A stretch of DNA of 7,893 bases from Chryseobacterium sp. (GTDB lineage: Bacteria > Bacteroidota > Bacteroidia > Flavobacteriales > Weeksellaceae): NCBI GenBank assembly GCA_003852805.1, contig RDDY01000295.1, positions 1-7,893 on the forward strand, given 5' to 3'. Position 1 is the first letter of the stretch. Each line of letters starts with the position of its first letter. The translations under genes were made by a program, and so were the position numbers. The notes below the pieces were generated by a model. That model was not told the origin of the DNA, searched no databases, and saw only the letters and a list, made by a program, of their open reading frames with translations. Of this stretch, positions 1 to 4,453 are shown piece by piece.

Positions 1-174
1 TATTTTTCTGCTAACCAAATGGTTGCTGTAGATCATGACGACCATCAGAAAAAAAACCAGCAGAAAGTATTTGTAATTATCCTTTACCTCGTCACGGTTT
101 AGGAAGTTGCCTTTTATGATGTCCATAAAAGTCAACCTTTTCCGCCGCCGATGTTTTTCTGCCTTCTTAGCCAT
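1..174 (-). CDS. FtsL-like divisome membrane protein, N-terminal part (runs off left edge)
   Basis: The first 58 codons of a minus-strand reading frame start at ATG 174-172 and continue past the window edge. The protein opens with a short, very basic cytoplasmic tail (MAKKAEKHRRRKR). One hydrophobic segment follows at about residues 36-48 (YFLLVFFLMVVMI), then a polar stretch (SNHLVSRKI), giving a single-pass bitopic topology. FtsL-like proteins of this kind sit directly after rsmH in Bacteroidota dcw clusters and precede the division transpeptidase gene. In other bacteria FtsL recruits FtsB/FtsQ and activates FtsWI septal synthesis. A GGAAG Shine-Dalgarno-like stretch lies about 6 nt upstream of the ATG. 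The start overlaps the end of rsmH by 8 bp, suggesting translational coupling. The family call rests on position, size of the N-tail and topology, since FtsL sequences are poorly conserved. The periplasmic coiled coil that would confirm it lies outside the window. Confidence 0.75.
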   Translation of the reverse strand, partial: MAKKAEKHRRRKRLTFMDIIKGNFLNRDEVKDNYKYFLLVFFLMVVMIYSNHLVSRKI

Positions 175-1066
175 TTTTACTTCCGATTCTCAGTTTGGCG
201 CTCCGCGCACGCGGGTTCTCCTCTATCTCTTCAGCGCCGGGAACTACCGCTTTGTTCTGCAACAATTCAAACGGCTTGTCATAACGGCCGTAAATGTCGC
301 GCTCGGGCTCACCTTCAAATTTACCGTTGCGCAGAAAACGCTTTACCAAACGATCCTCTAACGAATGGTAAGAAATAACGGACAGGCGCCCGCCCGGCTT
401 CAATACCCTGTAAGACTGCTCTAGCATTTCGCGCAATGCATCCAATTCTTGGTTCACTTCTATGCGTATGGCCTGAAACAACTGAGCGAAGAATTTATTG
501 CTGCGGTGCTGCGGCACATAGCCAAAGAGATTTTTCAACTCTTCGGTCGTCTGTATTTTCTTTTCTTTTCTTGCATGAACAATCTCGCGGGACAGGCGCC
601 GGGATTCACGCAACTCGCCATAGAGATAGAATATGTCGGCAAGATGTTCTTCCTCGTATTCATTGATGACCTTTGTGGCATCCAACGATTGCAAGACGTT
701 CATTCTCATGTCCAGCGGTGCATTGCTGCGCGTGGAAAAGCCGCGAGACGCCTCGTCAAACTGGTGAGACGACACGCCCAAATCGGCCAAGACGCCATCA
801 ACCTTAGTAATGCCATACAGCAGCAAGCTGTTTTCCAAGAAGCGGAAGTTTTGGTTTATCAGCGTAAACCGCGGATCGTCGATATTGTTTTCAAGAGCAT
901 CTTTGTCTTGATCGAAAGCGTATAACCGGCCTTCGGCGGAGAGTCTGCTGAGGATTTCGCGCGAATGGCCACCGCCACCGAACGTACAGTCCACGTATAC
1001 GCCCGCCGGATCTGTAATCATACCGTCGACGCTCTCATGCAACAAAACCGGCTTATGATACATCAT
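167..1066 (-). CDS. rsmH: 16S rRNA (cytosine(1402)-N(4))-methyltransferase RsmH (MraW)
   Basis: This SAM-dependent enzyme N4-methylates C1402 of 16S rRNA in the decoding centre of the small subunit. Numbered from ATG 1066, the 299-aa protein shows the family's landmarks. These are an N-terminal HKPVLLHESVDGM, the SAM-binding loop DCTFGGGGHS (26-35), AFDQD (50-54), LADLGVSS (93-100), PLDMRM (117-122), FQAIRIEVNQEL (197-208), SVISYHSLEDR (229-239) and the C-terminal NPRARSAKLR (284-293). Length is normal for the family and nothing is broken. The frame also opens further upstream with GTG at 1081, adding MQNSK. I prefer the ATG pair at 1066/1063 because family members begin just before the HKPVLL-type motif and neither start has a convincing Shine-Dalgarno. 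With the ATG the gene overlaps the end of mraZ by 14 bp, and with the GTG by 29 bp. It overlaps the FtsL-like gene by 8 bp, so the three genes are one operon. Confidence 0.97.
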   Translation of the reverse strand: MMYHKPVLLHESVDGMITDPAGVYVDCTFGGGGHSREILSRLSAEGRLYAFDQDKDALENNIDDPRFTLINQNFRFLENSLLLYGITKVDGVLADLGVSSHQFDEASRGFSTRSNAPLDMRMNVLQSLDATKVINEYEEEHLADIFYLYGELRESRRLSREIVHARKEKKIQTTEELKNLFGYVPQHRSNKFFAQLFQAIRIEVNQELDALREMLEQSYRVLKPGGRLSVISYHSLEDRLVKRFLRNGKFEGEPERDIYGRYDKPFELLQNKAVVPGAEEIEENPRARSAKLRIGSKNG

Positions 1067-1526
1067 CTTGCTGTTTTGCACCGTTACCCATCACTTCTTC
1101 TGCCAGTGCGGCAAAGCCGTCTTCATCAACACTGATCACGCGCTCATACGCATCTTTGTCCCAAATCTCGAACAGCTCACCGGCACCGGTGATTACCGCA
1201 TCTTTTGAAAGTCCCGAAAACGCGATCAAATCCTTCGAGATCTGCAAGCGACCGGCAGCGTCTACATCCACCGTTTTTACTCCGGCCGTAAACATGCGGA
1301 TGAAATCTGCGTTCTTTTTCACGAATCTGTTCAGGCCATTGATCTGCTCCATCAGATTCTCCCATTTATCCATGGGATATACTTCGAGGCACGGTTGGAA
1401 AACAGCGCGCTTTACCACGAAGGGGTTTCCCGCGAAGTTTTCCATCTGACGAACCAAAGGCGCCGGCACTTTCAGCCGTCCTTTATCATCTACTTTACAC
1501 TCGTATGTACCAATGAAACTGAACAT
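1053..1526 (-). CDS. mraZ: Transcriptional regulator MraZ
   Basis: This is the first gene of the dcw cluster. The 157-aa protein has two SpoVT/AbrB-like half-repeats: FIGTYECKVDDKGRLKVPAP near the N-terminus and VKTVDVDAAGRLQISKDL around residues 83-100. The two DxxGR signatures are at 13-17 and 89-93. MraZ proteins form ring-shaped oligomers that bind tandem short G-rich repeats in front of their own operon and act as repressors of division and cell-wall genes. Matching repeats are present here at 1553-1576. The start at ATG 1526 gives the standard MFSFIGTYE opening. The protein is slightly longer than the roughly 140-150 aa common in the family because of a C-terminal tail of about 25 residues (DEDGFAALAEEVM and onward). 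This tail overlaps rsmH and looks non-conserved. Family assignment is secure, while the regulatory role here is inferred from homologues and the adjacent boxes. Confidence 0.96.
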   Translation of the reverse strand: MFSFIGTYECKVDDKGRLKVPAPLVRQMENFAGNPFVVKRAVFQPCLEVYPMDKWENLMEQINGLNRFVKKNADFIRMFTAGVKTVDVDAAGRLQISKDLIAFSGLSKDAVITGAGELFEIWDKDAYERVISVDEDGFAALAEEVMGNGAKQQDDVS

Positions 1527-1533
1527 TAGAGGG

Positions 1534-1541
1534 CAAATTTA
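1534..1541 (-). promoter_or_regulatory. Possible -7 promoter element (TAAATTTG) close to mraZ
   Basis: TAAATTTG on the minus strand matches the Bacteroidota -7 consensus TAnnTTTG. It ends only 7 bp before the mraZ ATG, so transcription from it would give a nearly leaderless mRNA. No TTTG is visible at the expected -33 spacing. The GTGG boxes at 1553-1576 occupy that place instead, which would suit a repressed promoter. This is a motif match only, and AT-rich chance occurrence is possible. Confidence 0.35.
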
Positions 1542-1552
1542 GACAAATAATT

Positions 1553-1576
1553 CCACTTTGTACCACCTCCTCCCAC
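1553..1576 (-). promoter_or_regulatory. Putative MraZ operator: three GTGG boxes at 10-bp period
   Basis: On the minus strand, GTGG occurs at 1576-1573, 1566-1563 and 1556-1553. The three boxes read GTGGG, GTGGT and GTGGA, separated by 5-nt spacers (AGGAG, ACAAA). This matches the layout of known MraZ boxes, which are short TGGGN-type direct repeats with 5-nt spacers, each one helical turn apart. The block ends 26 bp before the mraZ ATG. Autoregulation of the mraZ-rsmH-ftsL operon is inferred from this match. Boxes 2 and 3 depart from TGGGN at the fourth base. Confidence 0.75.
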
Positions 1577-1680
1577 TTTGCAAGTTGATGTTAATAACTT
1601 CCAAATCCGTGCTCAAACAACAATGCAAACCTTTCTTATCAACGCTGATTTACAGCACATTAATTATTTAAATCGTGTTT

Positions 1681-1715
1681 CAAATTTATCAACAACCTGC
1701 GATACCGTTTCCAAA
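1681..1715 (-). promoter_or_regulatory. Candidate upstream promoter for the mraZ operon
   Basis: On the minus strand, TTTG at 1715-1712 is followed after 23 nt by TAAATTTG at 1688-1681. These fit the Bacteroidota -33 (TTTG) and -7 (TAnnTTTG) elements, with a spacer at the long end of the usual range. Transcription would start near 1675 and leave a leader of about 150 nt that includes the GTGG boxes. It competes with the closer element at 1534-1541, and I cannot decide between them. Confidence 0.35.
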
Positions 1716-1753
1716 CGGAGCGGTAGTGCAACAGCAGCGTATTGCTGCTAAAA

Positions 1754-1790
1754 TTTCACAAAAAGTGATGGCAGTATTTTTGTATTTTTG
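1754..1790 (+). promoter_or_regulatory. Candidate promoter of the alpha/beta hydrolase gene with tandem -7 octamers
   Basis: Two copies of TATTTTTG lie back to back at 1775-1782 and 1783-1790, each a full match to the Bacteroidota -7 consensus TAnnTTTG. A weak -33-like TTTC is at 1754-1757, 17 nt before the first copy. A start near 1790-1797 would leave a short leader of about 13-20 nt before the ATG at 1810. Confidence 0.5.
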
Positions 1791-1809
1791 CTTTGTACAC
1801 TAAGAATTT

Positions 1810-2571
1810 ATGATTTTCAAGACGAGGAAAGAAAAAAAATATACTTTCATTGACAAGGGCGAGGGTCACCCCATCGTCCTTCTGCATGGCCTGATGGGCG
1901 GACTCAGCAACTTTGAGAAAATGATGGAATACTTTTCATCAGAAGGTTTCCGCATACTATTTCCTCAGCTGCCGATCTATGATCTTTCGGTTTTAAACAC
2001 CAACTTAACCAGCATTTCCAAATATGTTATTCGTTTCGTGGAAGATCAGATCCAAGAACCGGTAACGCTGGTCGGCAATTCTATGGGCGGACACGTCGGT
2101 CTGATTACCGCCTTGGAGCGTCCCGATATTGTAAAGAATCTCGTGCTGACGGGTAGCTCGGGATTGTATGAACGAGCCTTCGGGGATTCTTTCCCAAGGA
2201 AGAGTGATAAAGAATATATCCGCCGCAAGACCGAAGAGGTTTTCTACGATCCGGCGACAGCCACAGACGAACTGGTAGACGAAGTCTTTGGTGTGGTAAA
2301 CGACCGTGGCAAAGGAATAAAAACCGTGATGCTGGCGCGCAGCGCCATAAAACACAATATGGAACGCGATATGCCGAACATAAAAACACCGACTTGCCTG
2401 ATCTGGGGGAAACAAGACAATGTGACGCCGCCGGATGTGGCAGAGACAATGCACAAGCTTATCCCGAACTCTGACCTCTACTGGATCGACCGGTGCGGCC
2501 ACGCTGCCATGATGGAACGGCCGGATGAATTCAACCGCATCCTCCACAATTGGCTCAAAGACAAGGTCTGA
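1810..2571 (+). CDS. Alpha/beta-fold hydrolase
   Basis: This 253-aa protein has a complete alpha/beta-hydrolase fold, with the oxyanion-hole segment LLHGLMG (HG at 26-27) after the first strands. The nucleophile elbow is GNSMGG (89-94, Ser91), the acid is Asp203 in GKQDNVTPP, and the catalytic His is His231 in CGHAAMMERP. A lid of about 70 residues (roughly 118-190) lies between the nucleophile and the acid and probably sets substrate choice. There is no signal peptide, so it should be cytoplasmic. The C-terminal half resembles the C-C bond hydrolase/haloperoxidase-like branch, but the substrate cannot be told from sequence. The start is ATG 1810, which directly follows an AT-rich promoter-like region. 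It diverges from mraZ and is followed by a terminator-like hairpin and engB. Its place beside engB and mraZ suggests a conserved neighbourhood rather than a catabolic operon. Confidence 0.93.
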   Translation: MIFKTRKEKKYTFIDKGEGHPIVLLHGLMGGLSNFEKMMEYFSSEGFRILFPQLPIYDLSVLNTNLTSISKYVIRFVEDQIQEPVTLVGNSMGGHVGLITALERPDIVKNLVLTGSSGLYERAFGDSFPRKSDKEYIRRKTEEVFYDPATATDELVDEVFGVVNDRGKGIKTVMLARSAIKHNMERDMPNIKTPTCLIWGKQDNVTPPDVAETMHKLIPNSDLYWIDRCGHAAMMERPDEFNRILHNWLKDKV

Positions 2572-2596
2572 CAACGGGAAACAATCAATAACTTCT

Positions 2597-2621
2597 GCCG
2601 GGCATTCCCGGCTTTTATTTT
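2597..2621 (+). terminator. Intrinsic terminator between the hydrolase gene and engB
   Basis: A hairpin of GCCGGG (2597-2602), loop CATT and CCCGGC (2607-2612) is followed by TTTTATTTT. It lies 25 bp after the hydrolase stop and ends 13 bp before the engB ATG. No TAnnTTTG octamer is visible in the gap, so engB may depend on read-through, which would make this an attenuator rather than a full stop. Confidence 0.75.
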
Positions 2622-2634
2622 AAGACAATACAAT

Positions 2635-3255
2635 ATGGTCATCCATTCAGCCGATTTTATAAAGAGCAGTGGCAAATGGCAAGAATGCCCCGAAGCCACA
2701 TTACCTGAATACGCTTTTATCGGCCGATCCAACGTGGGCAAATCGTCATTGATCAATGCAATGATGGGAAGGAAGAATCTCGCCAAGACATCTCAAACGC
2801 CCGGCAAGACGCAACTGATCAATCATTTCTTGGTCAATGAAAACTGGTATCTGACCGACCTTCCCGGCTACGGTTATGCCAAGGTATCCAAGAGCAACCG
2901 GAAAGAATTTGCCAAGCTTATCACCAATTATATCCTGAACCGTCAGAACCTTGTAAATCTCTTTGTGCTGGTGGACAGCCGCCACGCACCGCAGCAGATA
3001 GACTTGGATTTTATGCAATGGTGCGGCGAAAGCGGCATTCCGTTCTCATTGATCTTTACCAAGACAGACAAACTCACCGCCGGAAAACTGCAAGAGAACA
3101 TCAAGCACTATCAAGATGTGCTTTTGCAGAACTGGGAAATCTTGCCGGAAATGTACTTCACATCGGCAGAAAAAAGAACGGGAACCGAGAACATCTTGGA
3201 TTTTATTCAAGCCACAAACGAGTATCTGATTAAGAACAAGGTCAAATTTTTGTGA
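2635..3255 (+). CDS. engB: Ribosome biogenesis GTP-binding protein EngB (YihA/YsxC)
   Basis: This is an Era/Obg-superfamily (TrmE-Era-EngA-EngB class) GTPase needed for late assembly of the 50S ribosomal subunit. All GTP-binding motifs are present in the 206-aa protein. G1 is GRSNVGKS (30-37), G2 is the TPGKT segment (55-59), G3 is DLPG (75-78) within DLPGYGYAKV, and G4 is TKTD (122-125). G5 is TSAE (166-169). Length is typical of the family. The YAFIGRSNVGKSSLINA opening and the DSRHAPQQIDLDFMQW segment are characteristic of EngB rather than Era or Obg. ATG 2635 gives the usual short lead-in before strand 1. A terminator-like hairpin sits just upstream. The stop codon overlaps the next gene in a TGATG junction. 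Confidence 0.97.
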   Translation: MVIHSADFIKSSGKWQECPEATLPEYAFIGRSNVGKSSLINAMMGRKNLAKTSQTPGKTQLINHFLVNENWYLTDLPGYGYAKVSKSNRKEFAKLITNYILNRQNLVNLFVLVDSRHAPQQIDLDFMQWCGESGIPFSLIFTKTDKLTAGKLQENIKHYQDVLLQNWEILPEMYFTSAEKRTGTENILDFIQATNEYLIKNKVKFL

Positions 3256-3710
3256 TGATTGACTGGCATCTAAAAAGTTTTGATGAGCTGAGCAGGGACC
3301 GGCTGTATGCAATAATGCGCGTGCGTCAGGAAGTTTTTATTGTTGAACAAAAAACTTTCTACTTAGATGCGGACGATACAGACCAAACCGCATTGCATCT
3401 GTGGGCTGAGGTGGACGGAGAAATAGCCGCGTACTGCCGACTGTTCGGCCCGAGAATCAAATATGAAGAATGCAGCATCGGCCGTGTGCTGACTCATCCA
3501 AAATACCGTGGGAAAGGATTGGGGCGAAGCATGATGATCTTGGCATTGGAAGCCATACAAACCCGGTTCGGCACCGCCAAGGTTCGGATCTCGGCGCAAG
3601 ATTACCTGCTTGGTTTTTACGGTGATTTCGGTTTCGAGAGCACAGGAAAACGCTATTTGGAAGACGATCTGCCGCATACCGAAATGTTGCGTACAACCGA
3701 CAAAAAATAA
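3255..3710 (+). CDS. elaA: GNAT family N-acetyltransferase, ElaA type
   Basis: This 151-aa protein closely follows the ElaA pattern: MIDWHLKSFDELS, then LYAIMRVRQEVFIVEQ, then LHLWAEVDGEIAAYCRLF. The acetyl-CoA-binding core follows, with IGRVLTHPKYRGKGLG and the Q/RxxGxG/A-type loop RGKGLG at 85-90. The C-terminal half has ISAQDYLLGFYGDFGF and the ending YLEDDLPHTEML. ElaA-type proteins are cytoplasmic acetyltransferases whose natural substrate is not established, so no substrate is claimed here. I chose ATG 3255, which overlaps the engB stop by one base (TGATG) and starts at the family's usual MI-W opening. GTG at 3252 would add one residue. The overlap implies transcription and probably translation coupled to engB. 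A strong hairpin follows the stop directly. Confidence 0.92.
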   Translation: MIDWHLKSFDELSRDRLYAIMRVRQEVFIVEQKTFYLDADDTDQTALHLWAEVDGEIAAYCRLFGPRIKYEECSIGRVLTHPKYRGKGLGRSMMILALEAIQTRFGTAKVRISAQDYLLGFYGDFGFESTGKRYLEDDLPHTEMLRTTDKK

Positions 3711-3738
3711 AAACTGCCGTTCTTTTGAACGGCAGTTT
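3711..3738. terminator. Bidirectional intrinsic terminator between elaA and msrA
   Basis: A perfect 12-bp inverted repeat AAACTGCCGTTC (3711-3722) / GAACGGCAGTTT (3727-3738) with a TTTT loop begins right after the elaA stop codon. On the minus strand the 3' arm runs into TTTATTTTTTG, a strong U-tract for msrA. On the plus strand the tail is CTTTCTAATATTTTG. It ends 23 bp from the msrA stop, so one hairpin serves both convergent genes. Confidence 0.9.
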
Positions 3739-3761
3739 CTTTCTAATATTTTGTCTTTAGA

Positions 3762-4406
3762 CTAAGACACCTCTTTCTTTAAGCTGTCTTTGAAATGCTT
3801 TTTGAACTTGGCTACCTTTGGCGCTACAACCGCGCTGCAGTAAGGTTGATTCGGGTTCTGACTGAAGTAATTTTGGTGATACTGTTCGGCAGGATAAAAC
3901 TTTTCAAACGGTACAATCTCGGTCACATATTTACCGCTCCACAAACCGCTTGCCTCAGATTGCTGCATATACTTTTCTGCTGCTTCGCGTTGCGCCTCGT
4001 TGTGGTAAAAAATCGCGGAACGATACTGGGTACCGATGTCGTTGCCTTGGCGATTGAGCTGTGTCGGATCATGCAAGAACCAAAAAGCCTCTAGTATTTT
4101 ATCGAACGAAATAACCGAAGGATCATAAGCCAACTGCACCACTTCTGCGTGGCCGGTGCTGCCTGTGCAGACCGCTTCGTAAGTCGGATTTTCTACATGG
4201 CCGCCCGAATAGCCCGAGACCACAGATTCCACTCCTTCCAACATCAGGAAGCAAGATTCCACACACCAGAAACAACCGCCCGCAAGCGTTGCGTATTCCA
4301 AATTCTCTTTATTCATCTCAGATTCTTTTATGGCGCTCGGCTTCCGCGGCTGACCGTTGCAGCCCAACAGAAACAAACCGAACAAAAATAACAAAGGCTT
4401 CTTCAT
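3762..4406 (-). CDS. msrA: Peptide-methionine (S)-S-oxide reductase MsrA, predicted lipoprotein
   Basis: MsrA reduces the S-diastereomer of methionine sulfoxide in oxidised proteins. The catalytic motif GGCFWC puts the nucleophilic Cys at 45. Other family segments are SGYSGG (64-69), GSTGHAEVV (82-90) and HDPTQLNRQGNDIGTQYRS (112-130). The C-terminal PYCSAVVAPK places the likely resolving Cys at 190. No MsrB domain is fused. The N-terminus MKKPLLFLFGLFLLGC is a lipoprotein signal: two lysines, a hydrophobic core and the lipobox LLGC with Cys16. The mature enzyme is therefore predicted to be membrane-anchored outside the cytoplasm. After Cys16 comes NGQPRK, with no acidic surface-export signal, so a periplasm-facing anchor is more likely. 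A shorter start at Met31 would give a cytoplasmic form, but the clear lipobox supports ATG 4406. The gene lies 47 bp after secA on the same strand, and a hairpin overlaps its start codon. Confidence 0.95.
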   Translation of the reverse strand: MKKPLLFLFGLFLLGCNGQPRKPSAIKESEMNKENLEYATLAGGCFWCVESCFLMLEGVESVVSGYSGGHVENPTYEAVCTGSTGHAEVVQLAYDPSVISFDKILEAFWFLHDPTQLNRQGNDIGTQYRSAIFYHNEAQREAAEKYMQQSEASGLWSGKYVTEIVPFEKFYPAEQYHQNYFSQNPNQPYCSAVVAPKVAKFKKHFKDSLKKEVS

Positions 4407-4428
4407 TTATTAAAAACGAAGAAGCCTT
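4394..4428 (-). terminator. Hairpin after secA that overlaps the msrA start codon
   Basis: A perfect 11-bp inverted repeat, AAGGCTTCTTC at 4428-4418 and GAAGAAGCCTT at 4404-4394 read on the minus strand, is separated by a 13-nt AT-rich loop. The 3' arm supplies the G of the msrA ATG and codons 2-4, and T-rich sequence (TGTTATTTTTGTT) follows. It begins 26 bp after the secA stop. It could terminate secA transcripts, attenuate read-through into msrA, or hide the msrA start codon from ribosomes. On the plus strand the repeat is followed by CATTTAATTTTA but no plus-strand gene needs it. Confidence 0.6.
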
Positions 4429-4453
4429 CATTTAATTTTATCGGCGACAAATT

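Noticed and set aside
449..925. 158-codon plus-strand open frame opposite rsmH
   Set aside because: It lies wholly antisense to a clear rsmH gene, and its translation shows no family motif. Treated as a shadow frame.
2005..2574. 189-codon minus-strand open frame opposite the alpha/beta hydrolase gene
   Set aside because: It overlaps a complete hydrolase with all catalytic residues on the other strand, and its translation has no recognisable domain.
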